From NCBI GenBank assembly GCA_965153455.1, contig OZ234500.1:2232001-2296000 (forward strand): 64,000 bases of DNA, read 5' to 3'. This stretch comes from Sphagnum compactum (lineage: Eukaryota; Bryophyta; Sphagnopsida; Sphagnales). The notes beneath the pieces were generated by a model. The model was given only the letters and a program-made list of their open reading frames with translations, was not told where the DNA came from and did no database searches. Positions 37,810 to 49,400 of this stretch are shown in pieces (position 1 is the stretch's first letter; each line of letters starts with the position of its first letter). Made by a program: the position numbers and the translations under genes.

Positions 37810-38170
37810 CAACAGCCACCAGCACATGATCCATTGGAAGCTTATTATACCTTAGTTACTAATGAATGATGAACCCCAACTGAGTTGATGTTGGGTTTCA
37901 CCTCGGTAACCAATTGTAGGTTTTGTAGGTAGGAAGGTAGACAAATAGGTGACTACAAGATAAGTAGATGCATGTAGATGGTTAGTATATCCTTAATGGC
38001 TATTGGATTGTTAATAGGTAGGTAGTAGAAACAGAAACTGAGATAATAACCACTAACTACCGTGGTTAGCTAGGGAACTGGAACCCAATGGAAAAGTGTA
38101 TAATATGGCCCACTCCTCATCCATCCCTCATGGCCCACTGCTGGCTGTTGGTTCACTCTCGCCTTTCTTC
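37810..38170 (+). repeat. Dispersed repeat B, copy 2
   Basis: It shares, in order, AGCCACCAGCACATGATCC-like start, TTGGGTTTCACCTCGGTAA, GATGCATGTAGATGGTT, TAACTACCGTGGTTAGCTA, CAATG(G)AAAAGTG, CTCATCCATCC and GGTTCACTC with 53,055-53,725 and 7,380-7,705. Confidence 0.65.
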
Positions 38171-38829
38171 CATTTTTTTTTCTCATTAACAATTTGCGAA
38201 GTTTTCATTGAAGTTTGTTTTCTACCCAAAGTGGGATGGCCAAATGGATGCCACCAGCTCATGTGCAATATTCAATGAATTAAGGATGAATAAGGTTGAC
38301 TGGGTTCCATACTTGAACCCAATGGTACAACATGATGAGGGACCAAAGGCTTTCTCATTGTTGAATCTGGGGGAAGAAAAAACAAGCGTTGAGTACGTTT
38401 TTAATATTTGGAAAGTTTCCAACAGAGGGGCAAAGGTCGTATAAAGAAAGTTATCAAGCCTTTGTGACCCATTTCTTCCAAAATATATCAATATCTGCTT
38501 GTAGAGTTAGTACACGAGCTTTTTATCAAAATTATCCTCTCTTAGAAGTTAGAGGACGTACACGAGCTTTTTTTGATAAGATTCAAGTTTTCTGGTGGGG
38601 GCAAAACTCGTTTGCTTTTGTGAAGATTCCAACATCCATTTGGCACAAGTATATATATATACATGCTCATTGCTATCCCTGCCCTTGGGGGCGCTAATAG
38701 TAGGCATCTGAAGGAATTTTATGTAGCACCGAAGTAACTTGAGCAGGTTAAATATTTTGGATGGTTGTTGCAACTAATATGAATTAGCATTGGGGGCCCT
38801 TGCAAGTTTTTTTTAATTATGGGGGAAAA
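38171..38829. other. Intergenic, no supported gene
   Basis: Short frames on both strands, none recognisable. A TACACGAGCTTTTT phrase occurs twice (about 38,511 and 38,559), a small direct duplication. Confidence 0.4.
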
Positions 38830-39345
38830 TACAAGTGTTGGTCAGTTACTTCTTTTTTTTTAATAACCACTGGGTAGGTTTTTTTTTTTTTTGGAGCTTT
38901 TTTTTTTGGGGACCACACAGGTGATCAAATATCACTATAATAGTTTTGGTTCTGAGTAGGTTATCAAAAAATTGCATAATAACTATTGGTTATGCATAAG
39001 GGTAGGTTATCAAATAACCAGTTAATAGTCACCAGTTTAACCTGCTGGTTACTACACCAGTGATATAGTTTTTTAAAATGAAAAACTAAATAAAGAAATT
39101 GTGTGTGTGTGTGTGTGTGTGTGTTTTTGGTATTAGCATTTGAAAATTGATAACCTACCTGGAAGATAATCAGGTCATCTTGGTGGGTTATTAGGTTTTG
39201 AAATTTTAATACAATGCAGTTATCAATTTAACTGGTCATCACAAAATCAAGAACCAGTTGGTAGATTATAACTAATAACCGGATTGATAACCGGGTCAAA
39301 ACTCCACAGCCAGCCAGCCAGCCAGCACGGGAAAATACCCACTCA
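38830..39345 (+). repeat. Dispersed repeat A, copy 2
   Basis: Aligns with 6,268-6,735 (see that entry). It contains a (GT)12 tract at 39,101-39,124 absent from copy 1 and ends in four CCAG(C) units (CAGCCAGCCAGCCAGC). Confidence 0.75.
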
Positions 39346-39937
39346 CTTAGTTACACTTGACAGGCTGATGATGATTAGAGCATAAGGGCCCAATTCCATT
39401 GATCAGTAGATTCAATTATTTATCTCAGAGTTGGGGTTATGGGCAGCCCTAAAAGCTTCTGAATTTGCATGCTTTCAGCTTCTAGGCAAAAACAAATCCA
39501 TGCGTGCAAAGTTGACTGGCACTATATATATTTTGAAGAGATGTATAAACTTGACAAACAGTGCATTCAGCCAATGGAGAAGGCCAGTGGAAAAAGGCCC
39601 CCAGTAGCCAGAAAACTCAATTTCTGGCCCATAAGACTGGAAGTGGCACCTTTCCTGGCAATGAACTTTGTTCCTAAATATCCCCCCAAAAAGCTGAAAT
39701 TATCCACCCATTTTGACAGTGTCCAGAAAGCACTCAGCAGAAATAGAGGCTCTCATAGTTCTCAGCCTCTTTGTAAAACACTCCGAGAAATTTTCTAGTG
39801 CATTTGGAGGGCACCTCGTCACCTTACCCCCCCCCCCCCCCCCCGTCACATAGAATAGAAAAGAGAAGGCATCTTCCACCAACTATATAACAGTTGGAGG
39901 TACATTACACATTAAAGTAGGTGAAAAAACCTCCGAC
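39346..39937. other. Intergenic with poly-C tract
   Basis: Contains a C run at about 39,827-39,844. The words TAGTGCATTTGGAGGGCACC just before it resemble the TAGTGTATTTGGAGG core of the adjoining 140-bp array and may be its ancestral sequence. Confidence 0.5.
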
Positions 39938-40580
39938 AACATTCATAGTGTATTTGGAGGAGTGCTTGCTTACCTAGCAGTAAAAACTCATGGGGAGTTT
40001 CAGAAAATGAAACACCTGCATTCATAGTGTATTTGGAGACAACATTCATAGTGTATTTGGAGGAACGCTTGCTTACCAACATTCATAGTGTATTTGGAGG
40101 AGTGCTTGCTTACCTAGCAGTAAAAACTCATGGGGAGTTTCAGAAAATGAAACACCTGCATTCATAGTGTATTTGGAGACAACATTCATAGTGTATTTGG
40201 AGGAACGCTTGCTTACCAACATTCATAGTGTATTTGGAGGAGTGCTTGCTTACCTAGCAGTAAAAACTCATGGGGAGTTTCAGAAAATGAAACACCTGCA
40301 TTCATAGTGTATTTGGAGACAACATTCATAGTGTATTTGGAGGAACGCTTGCTTACCAACATTCATAGTGTATTTGGAGGAGTGCTTGCTTACCTAGCAG
40401 TAAAAACTCATGGGGAGTTTCAGAAAATGAAACACCTGCATTCATAGTGTATTTGGAGACAACATTCATAGTGTATTTGGAGGAACGCTTGCTTACCAAC
40501 ATTCATAGTGTATTTGGAGGAGTGCTTGCTTACCTAGCAGTAAAAACTCATGGGGAGTTTCAGAAAATGAAACACCTGCA
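39938..40580 (+). repeat. 140-bp tandem array, about 4.6 near-identical copies
   Basis: The phrase AAAATGAAACACCTGCA ends at 40,020, 40,160, 40,300, 40,440 and 40,580, exactly 140 bases apart, and the intervening units look identical. Each unit contains three internal copies of CATTCATAGTGTATTTGGAG, so it is a higher-order repeat grown from a shorter one. The first unit is truncated at its 5' end. 140 is not a multiple of three, so the open frame at 40,447-40,686 is not coding. Near-identity implies recent expansion or ongoing homogenisation. Confidence 0.95.
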
Positions 40581-41047
40581 CCTCCAAGCATTCCATTTTC
40601 CAAAATGCCCTGTGTCGTTTTTTGCCCCATGGATACCTGTAGGGTACTGCTGGATACCCTATGGGTATGACAAGGGGGAAAAATGAAATAAAAAATCATC
40701 AATTTTTATGCAACGTAACTCCCTTGCCCATGGGCATCACCAGAATTGAGCTTGCATTGGCTCCACCTCAAGCAGGCCCTTCTTCTGGTAGTGCCAGTGG
40801 CTGAGGGCGCTACCGTAGAAGCGTAAGGTCCCTCCCAATCTTAAATAGTAGGTGTAAGATCTCTCCCCCTACTGCTGCCACCTCATGATTCACACATGTT
40901 TAGGCTTATGATAATCTTAGTCTCCTGCTTTACAGCGGGTAAGGCCAATGGGGTGGGTGGCATTCCCAAAATGCAGGGCCGGACTCAGCTATTGCCTTGT
41001 CCTAGGTCCCTTCTAGGTCCGTTTTAAAGGTGGATTCACACTTGATT
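40581..41047. other. Intergenic, dispersed-repeat remnant
   Basis: 40,580-40,690 matches 34,490-34,690 in short words (CATTCCATTTT, AAAATGCC, CCCCATGGATACCTG, GGGTATGAC). No gene seen in the remainder. Confidence 0.4.
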
Positions 41048-41132
41048 GTATGTCATCCATAACTCAATGTTACAAGTTATCATCCATAACTCAATGTTAA
41101 GAACTTGTAACATTGAGTTATGGATGACATAC
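41048..41132. repeat. Perfect 31-bp fold-back
   Basis: Arms 41,048-41,078 (GTATGTCATCCATAACTCAA...) and 41,102-41,132 are perfect reverse complements. The 23-base loop contains a further direct copy of ATCATCCATAACTCAATGTT, so the locus has the same word three times, twice direct and once inverted. Confidence 0.95.
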
Positions 41133-41541
41133 CATCCACCTTATTTTGGGAGTATCCCCAAACTGGGGCTTTACCTTACACAAGATGATTGTGTAGAGAG
41201 GAAGTGTGCGAAAGAAGAGAGGGAACCTTAAGTACATAAACTGGATGTACCTTGTACAGAAATCAACTATGCCCTAAACCCCACACACTACTTTTTCCAG
41301 CTCTAAATGTGCACACAAATATCTCTGTGTCTGTTTGTTTGTTTGTTTGAGGGCAATGGATAATGATGATCTTGAGCATGAGTTGTAGTTGTGAAGTGTG
41401 AACAGTGTCTAGGAAAAATCTGAACGAAAAGTGTGTGTGGAACTGTAGAAAGCTGAAGCTGATCTGTAGTGTATTGAAATCTGTTTGTAGTTTCTGCGAC
41501 AAAAGCAGCACAAAAAGCAACAGCAAGATGGAAAAAGTACC

Positions 41542-41613
41542 TTTTTGCTGGAGTGGGCAAACTAGCTTATCTATCACCTCCCCCAAAAGTTAGTTTGCCC
41601 ACTCCAGCAAAAA
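41542..41613. repeat. Perfect 23-bp fold-back
   Basis: Arms 41,542-41,564 (TTTTTGCTGGAGTGGGCAAA...) and 41,591-41,613 are perfect reverse complements around a 26-base loop. It lies only about 410 bases from the 31-bp fold-back. Confidence 0.95.
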
Positions 41614-42069
41614 TACTTCAAAACATAAACTAGAGCATAAAAGGCAAAGCACTGACACCCAAAGAAGGGTGAGAGAGAGAGAGAGAGAATGCAGACAAAA
41701 GGAGCACTTTGGAAGTCTCTCTCAAAGGTGAAGAAAAACAAATTTAGCAGCCTTCACAGGACTCACAGAAGGTAGGTGATAAGTGGAGAAGAGACAAAGT
41801 CAGAGAAGTGTAAGTAGGTATTTTTGTTGCAATACCTACCTATCATCCCACACTTTTCCGCAGGGACAAATTTTGGTCGACTTCTCAGCAACAATTTGTC
41901 TATAATGAATGTACATATTTCAGGAAGGAAAGGGGGGGGGGCATGCACCACACCCCACGGGACACTAAACACCCCCCCCTACGAACTTTGCGAGTTCAAC
42001 TTACTTCATGATATTCAAGAATAAAGTATGAACTCAACATAGCCGAAGAGTAGGGCCAGTGTTTTTTTG
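41614..42069. other. Intergenic, no supported gene
   Basis: Contains a (GA)n tract at about 41,671-41,689, a G run at about 41,931-41,941 and a C run at about 41,971-41,979. No gene seen. Confidence 0.45.
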
Positions 42070-42330
42070 ATTGGTGAATTTTCATAAAAATTCGACCTGA
42101 ATAATGTGATTTCGACCAATAGAAAGGATTTTTCATGGAATGATGGTCCGAGTTTGCCAAATTTTGAGGAAAATAAATTCAAATTGCCAGATTTCTACAA
42201 TAAGTTCCAGTAGGTAGCCAAAAATATAGAAGGATCCTGGTTTTTTTCTACTTAAATATCTGGCATGTAGCTGAAATTGGCTAAATTAGTTTCTGGATGG
42301 TCGCCACCTTGGCTACATCACAAAATCCTT
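42070..42330 (+). repeat. Dispersed repeat C, copy 3
   Basis: Same landmarks as 26,836-27,110: GAATTTTCATAAAAATTCGAC, TTTGCCAAATTTTGAGG, GCCAGATTTCTACAATAAG, TTCCAGTAGGTAGCCAAAAATAT and a TTGGCTAAAT word. Confidence 0.6.
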
Positions 42331-42725
42331 ACAAAAAATCCTGGGTAGGGCTGCTGCAGTGCTCTGTCCTTCCTGGCACCAGCTGCTAATACCACTATAT
42401 TGGCCAGATATTGACCTTACGGCCGGTTATCAACAAGGGTATTGGGTCCGGTTACAAATAATCAACATGCTTGGTATTAAAAAAAACAAGAACCAAGTAA
42501 AGAACCGAACCTGCCTGGTATGGGGTCTAGTATAGGATTTGATGGAAATTGATACCCTGTTAGATTTCAACGTGACATACAATGAATCATTCAGGTCAGT
42601 TGTCCCTTATTGCCTAACCCTAACCTAAAGCATTCGTCTTGAGTTTTGAGAAAGTTGCAAAAGGGAGGACAAATCATTCAGATGAGACAAGATTGAAAAC
42701 CGTGTTGTGCCATGAATATTAACCA

Positions 42726-42797
42726 TGCATCAAGAGATGAGACATAATTGAAAACCATGTTTAAACCATGTTCAATTATGTCTCATCTCTTGATGCA
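42726..42797. repeat. Perfect 27-bp fold-back
   Basis: Arms 42,726-42,752 (TGCATCAAGAGATGAGACAT...) and 42,771-42,797 are perfect reverse complements. The 18-base loop contains the palindrome GTTTAAAC. Just upstream (about 42,680) lies a diverged copy of part of the left arm (GATGAGACAAGATTGAAAAC). Confidence 0.95.
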
Positions 42798-43729
42798 CCA
42801 AGTTTGAATGAAAACATTATGGAACCAAGAGTCATAGATGTTTCTTAGGATGTGTGGTATATTCAACTTCTACTAAACCAAAAAATTAGATTCCTCACAA
42901 CAAGTTGTCTTTCCCCTAGCATTTCTTTGTGTTGAACAATGGTATTGATGTAACTCCTAGAGTTGTTCAAACCACATTATGCATTATCTGTCATTTTGTT
43001 TCCCAAGCTCATAGTTCTAATTGCCTAATAAATGTGGAGTAAATCCTTGCAGACCTATTCCACACTTACTGTAACAACAAATTTGCATTACAATATGCAC
43101 ACACTCACATTTCCTGCATTGCTTTTAAACACACCTCCCTTTACAGTTCATTAAAGTACCAAATTCATGGTTATTTCATATAACAGAATCTGTACTTCAA
43201 GATACAATGTAAAAAATCCAGAAACAAAATTACACTTCATTTCCTTATTTTTTATACTATAGAGAATTCACACAATAATATGAATAGGAAAATCACTACA
43301 AAAGTTTGTACTTCTCTTGTTTACTGAAAACTTTGATCAAAATACAACAAAAAATTCTCATGTTCTATTCAAATCAAATCAAATCAACAAATAAATCTAT
43401 GGTATTTCCAAAACATAATTTGTAGTTTCTACTACAAAGTACCTACATCTATCTTCATTCCAAAATTGTGTGTCTAAAAATGAATATCCTTTCCTTAGAA
43501 CTTCCATCTTTGGGTAATCCCAAGTCACCATCAACACGATTCAAAACTAAACAAAAATTCAAATTTGAAACCTCTAATGTCCAATGATTAATCCTTATCC
43601 TTAATGCCTTGTTCATCCAAAACAATGTAATCAGCCTACACCTTTAACACTACCCATTAGTGAAAAAGTGTGGTCACCTATAATAAAGACCATGGGACCA
43701 CATCTATGAAAAAGCACATTAGTTCAAAA
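42798..43729. other. Intergenic, no supported gene
   Basis: AT-rich with no long frame on either strand. It may be the flank or 5' end of the hAT remnant that follows. Confidence 0.4.
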
Positions 43730-46460
43730 CATGCAAATGCTTGGGTTAGGTTGAAGGCAACAAATGTTTAAGTTGTTGGAGAAGAATGCGGCCAGGGGAA
43801 GTTGAAGCATTGGATTGGTCCTAATTATGAAACAATTACCAAGCATTTTTGTGCTTCTATTCCTTACAAGTGAAAAGATGTGGCCCAAAATAAGTTTGTG
43901 AAAGACTTGGCATTGTATGTTGTAAAAGGCTACATGCCAATTTCAACAATGGAAAACTATTGTCTAAGATTGTTTAGTGTGGTGACAGAGTTTTCATGTG
44001 GTTTTTATATGGTTTTTTAATAGTTACTACATCTTTTGATTTGTGTATGTTTAGATCTAGACATGAAACATTTGCACTTGTGATCAACTTTGTGAACTCA
44101 TAGTGGGTTCCTTGCCATGTGATAATGGGCTTATTTGAAACTATGAATACAACATGATCAACCATGGATGCACATGTGTTCAAAAACTTTTGTCTTTTTA
44201 TAACTTATTCAACAAGGTTGTTGAATATGTGAAGGATGAAGGGGGGAACTTGTCCACCCTTGCAAAAGCATTAACTTCTATAGAAATTTGTACCCCTTTG
44301 GCATTTAAAGTTCCTTGGCAAGGCAATTGCTTTGGACATGCATTTAACAAGGCTTTGTTAGTGTGCATGTAATGATCTCAAGGTTTTTATTGGTTTTTGA
44401 AAGGTTAATATATTTGAAAACTACACAAGCTTCTCTATAGAAAATAATCACATGGGCTAGGGTGAACCCATCCTTAAGGTGGTACCACTAAGAACCACCT
44501 CAAGGAATTAATGGTTCAAGAACCAAAAGTGATTAAATCATTTTCTTGAGCCCTTTCCTTTAAATGTTTTCACAACTATAATTTTTTTCCCCTCATATTT
44601 ATCCATTGCACACACTAATATATGGCTTGAAGTTTATTTTGAAATTTAAAAATTTGAAAATTATTGTTAAAATTTTGTATTTTAAATTAAAATGGCCCTT
44701 TTAGAAATCAATAACCTTAATTTTGAAATTTCATAACTAAATTTAAACTTATTCAAATGATTACCTAATAAAAACTTAAAAATTTAATGACTTCAAGAAA
44801 AAAAATCCCAAGAAAATTCTCAAATCATGTTTCAAATTTGTGTTCTTGACCAAAAAATTCAAAGAAAGAAACCAATGTTACATTCCTGAAACTTTTTCTA
44901 AATGCAATGATTAGGAACATCAAAATATATTTTTTTCTTTATGTTATTGAAATTTCAAAATCTATGGAACCTAATAAATGTACTCATTAAAATTTATTTA
45001 TGAAAATATTTATTTAAGTGTTTCCTATGATTTTTCAAAGTTTGGTGAATCTAGGAAAATCAAGGTGTGATGTTCCTAATGATACCACCCAAGGATAGGC
45101 TTGCCCACTAAAAAGTTCATAAAGGGCCATATGCAATGGAAAAAGGCATGCTTGGATGTCAAACATTCACCATCAAAAATTGAAAACACATGTGAAGATT
45201 AGGTTTGCTAGTAAGATGAATTTTTTAAAAAGACCTTTGAATATTGTGATGCAATTAATCTTTGTTATGGAAGGTAGGAAAACAAAATTTGCAAGGTTGT
45301 ATTATAGATGCACACATGCACACACATGGGTTATTTGCAAGGTCATTACAAAAACCATGTTTCATGTGGTGAAGCAATGTATTTTTAATCAAACCTAAAG
45401 TTAATGGTTGTTGTCTTGTGCCTTTAATGTTGTGTTTTCTATTAATGTGCACATACAATATGAGATTCAACAACACATGGCTAACTCTAGCATGTTCATA
45501 AAAGAGGATTTTGAGTCAAAATTACAAACTTTGTGGGTAAAGGACACATAACATTGTCCATTAAATGTTGTCACAAAGCAAATTTTGCAAGATTAATAAT
45601 TGGCCATGTGATTAAATAGAAAAGATAAAACTAATAAAAAAACTCAACATTACAATGTTATATATATTATAATCACATTGTATGAATTTTTTGAATAGTT
45701 TTTTAATTGCCATAACATAATGAACTTTTTAAGAAGTACCAAACAATCCTTAATTGTTGAATATGGACTTCATGCACCTTCATATAATTTTTTTATTGAA
45801 TAAAGGACTCAATGATAATATGGTGTGGTAACATTGATATTAAGGAGGACTTTTTGAAAGGATTTGAATGATCAAAAAAATTTGTGTACTTTGAATTATG
45901 ATGATTTTCCCATTAAGTCATTTCTTTAGTGAATGTAATAATTTAGAAGCTCATATTTCAAATTTAAGTTCTCCATAAAAAAAATTAGGGTTGAAATATT
46001 TTTAATAATGAAAATCTAATGATAACTTACAAAATGACTTGTGGGATTAAAACTATCTTACCTTCACACTACTTCCATAGTGTTAATTTAAACAATTATG
46101 GGTTTCCATATGTGCCTAAAACTGTTGCACATTAGTGTGTTTTCACCTTTGTGTGTTGACATGATGGGAAAAATGTTGGTTATTTTAACACCATTCTTGG
46201 CATTTGCATTTGTTTACAACTTTATCAAGTCACACAACATGTTCACAATGATGTTGAACATGCACTTTAAAAGCTTTGATGTAGTGAAAGCTTTGGTAGA
46301 ACAGTTGAAGGTGGTGGATATGGTGACAAAATATGATTATAAAACTTTCATGCTACTTTTAATGGATGTGTTCATTAGAAGCAAATTTATTGTTTGCAAG
46401 AAATTTTTACAATTAAAAAAATGTTTACAATTAAGAAATGTTATTTGCAACTAAAAATAT
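43730..46460 (+). pseudogene. Decayed hAT-superfamily transposase
   Basis: Recognisable transposase pieces appear in the order expected for a plant hAT element but in different frames. 43,860-43,990 reads FCASIPYK, KDVAQNKFVKDLALYVVKGY and PISTMENY. 44,154-44,372 reads LLSFYNLFNKVVEYVKDEGG, NLSTLAKALTS and VPWQGNCFGHAFNKA. 45,156-45,398 reads KTHVKIRFASKMNF and THAHTWVICKVITKTM. 46,098-46,454 reads MHFKSFDVVKALVEQLK and VTKYDYKTFMLLLMD. The C-terminal dimerisation (hATC) motif is not found intact. It is inactive because of stops, frameshifts and an insertion of a TIR element at 44,461-45,106. Family assignment is by resemblance to hAT-like proteins common in bryophytes and ferns. Confidence 0.65.
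44461..45106. mobile_element. TIR-flanked non-autonomous DNA element (MITE-like)
   Basis: The left end (GGTGAACCCATCCTTAAGG, then TGGTACCA) and the right end (ending CCCAAGGATAGGCTTGCCC) are imperfect inverted repeats of about 35 bp. About 580 bp of very AT-rich, non-coding DNA lies between them. It separates two collinear blocks of the hAT remnant (ending 44,372 and resuming about 45,150), as an insertion would. A short CTA may flank both sides as target duplication, but this is uncertain. Confidence 0.55.
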
Positions 46461-49400
46461 TGGCTGCAAATGATAATTTTTCTTCTATTGGTTTCAGTTC
46501 CTTAATCTTGTTATTGTTAACCCTTTTGAAGTTGTGATTCCTGACCAAAAGAACTCAATATTTCATGTAATGGCATCAAATGAAGATGTAGTGCAATCAC
46601 TATTTAGAAATGAGTATCATTATTTTGCCATTTTCTTGTGAAATTTAAAGATTGGGAACCACCCCCAACATGGTGGTAAGTTCTATTTCTAATACCATAG
46701 ACTCATGTTCCATTTTCAATTGCACACTTGTTGTGATCATGAATTTGGTGGTTCATTATTCAAATGTTGGTTTAATGAAAAGGTAACAAGTTGATGCGTA
46801 TTTTTTTCTATGTTTGACTTGGGTTGTAAGTTGTTTTGTATGCATTAAATGTGCATGCATATGATTAAAACAATTTCAATCAATTCCTTAAAACATGTAT
46901 GTTGTTTGTTGCATGTTCTTTGATTCATTAATTGTGGAAATTTTTGCATGAAGTTATAGCTTGAGTGAAGGAGTTATTGATGTGATCTACTTAATAGGTG
47001 ATAATGGAAGCTTGTGATGTGTTAAGCTTTAAGGTAAATAAGTGCACTCCAAGTGAACACATAACACACGCATGTGATGGTGAATTTTTTCTAAATTGTT
47101 TTTTTCACAATTTAATTTGTTTTGAAACTACATCTTTGTTTTGTACCCATCTGGTACATAACAACTATCAAACATATCCATTGATGACAAAATTTTGCAA
47201 CCTAGAAGAAGTGTCTTCCTTGTGAATTGGTTACAAAAGCTATACTAGTCATGTTTTATGATGATTTGATATTCCAATGTTTGTATGGGCTATGGTATTT
47301 TGTCTTTGGTCAATTTGAGATTTTATGACTATATATAGATTTGCATTGTGGGCCTAGGGCCCAAAAGATTTGGTGTAAAATTGAATATACATAGATGAGG
47401 TATTCCTTATATTTTCTATCGTATCCAAATTGTTACTTATCATTAACAATAGCAATCTCCATTTATATTTTCACTATAGGGTTGAAAGAAGTTGGTGCAA
47501 ATAGACAAATAATAGAAAAGGTCAAAATGGTCATTGCTTTGCAATTTGTGTCTCATCTCTCGTCCTTTTTACCTTATTAAGTTGAATGTAATGCAAGAAA
47601 TGCAAGGATTGAAAATTCTTACTTAAGGTTTTCAAAACTATTTTTCATAAATGAGGGACGAGGCGGGTGTTAATGAGAGTTACAACTTGAGAGGTTTTTG
47701 AAACTATATGTTGTTTGATGTGTTAAGTTACATGTGGTGTATTGGGAGTTTAGTTGTGCAAGTGAATGTGTAATTATTTTTGTTCTTTTGGAATGTTTTA
47801 TAAAAATTGGTTAATGTCATGAGGAAGTTTTGTAGGTAATGAACATATGAATTAAGGCACATGTCATAGGTCTTGTTGAAGAAGTTGTTAGTTGACATTC
47901 AAGTGACAAATATGGGCAAGTGCCATAATTGTATAATCACAATTCAAACATTAAAATTTGTTAACTGGATCAAAGATCTAATATCTAACAATGTTGTTGG
48001 GTTCTTGTGTGTTTGTGGTTTGAATGTGTGGTGAATAAATGAATCAGGGATTGATTAAACAACTAGCATGGGGCAAAACAATTATAATTGAAATTAATAT
48101 AAAACATTATATTTTCTAGATTAAAGCTTAATATGATTTTTGATTTTTTACTTCCCTAGTCATAGTGACATTCAATACATGGTTAATGTGATTGTTTCTA
48201 ACATTGTTTTTACGATGCATAGGATTTATCCATTTGCTCGAACTTCTTGGCATATTGTTGCAAGGCAATGAATACAAACTAGAGTTTAAGGTTTAACCTG
48301 TTGACTTCCAAAATATGTTATGTTGTGACCTAAAGACATGTCTTATGTGTTGCAAGATGTAGTTAGGGTTTTAACTTTTTGTGCTTTACTGCATGGTGAT
48401 GTGACCATCACCTTTTGGTGGTTTGTCTTTGAAGAAGAAAGGCAATGGCAACCGGTGGTGACTATGCCATTATTTTTTTCCTTCCATTCTTGGTTTATGT
48501 GTGTTTAGTGTGCTAGTTGATAATTTTCTATGGATTTGAGGTGAGGAGGAGATATGTGCAAGAAAATGCAAGGAGATGATGAGCCAAAGGCGCAAGAGCA
48601 AGGATTTAAGGTGTGCAATACTCTTATAAAAATAGACAACATGAAACTAAGTACATTTTTATGGTTTTTGATCTTCTTCTTGGTTTTTTTAATTTTATTT
48701 TGCTACAACAGAAATTGTATTCAACTCCATCTTTTGTTGTGTAGATATGGTTTTTGTGAAGCAGTACAACAAATGTAACAACAACCATGTCTAAAGTTTT
48801 CAAAGATTAAAAAAAAAAAAGGTGCTATGTATAATGTGTGTTGATTTTTGAATTTTGTGTTGGTTTTTGGAAGCATGTTTCTAGGACACCTATGAATAAA
48901 ATCATCAAATGGGTGAACAAGTTGTGCATGGAAGTTGAATGTAGATAATATAGCATTCAAAATCTCTGTAGTCTAATAGTTGGCACCAGGTAACTCAACA
49001 TTATTGTAGATAGGATCTCTGAGCCCCAATTTTGGTTACAATGCATTCTTCATTTCATTTACTAAGCAAACTTCATTTGAGTTTTGGGAATATTTTTCAT
49101 TGTCTGTAGCACTATGCATTGAATGCAATGAAACCATTGATGAAATTCATGTTTGATGCTTGGAAGTTGGATGTAAAAAAAGTTGACAAATGCACATGGA
49201 ATGAATGAGGGAAAAATATAACATATAAAGTGCTCTACAAGAACTAGCCTTGACAAATACTAGGTGGGTATCAAGTAGGGTATTCCAAAACCAATGCATA
49301 ACATGTAGGTATTTCATGAACCATACCCAGGAAAATTGATAATTGGTGGGTTTTGTGGACATTGCAAATTGATAAGAGGTGGGTCCTGATAATTTTCAAA

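Noticed and set aside
39938-40580. CRISPR-like regular array
   Set aside because: Units are identical throughout with no variable spacers, and the genome is eukaryotic.
40447-40686. 79-codon frame in the 140-bp array
   Set aside because: The unit length is not divisible by three, so the frame changes in every unit.
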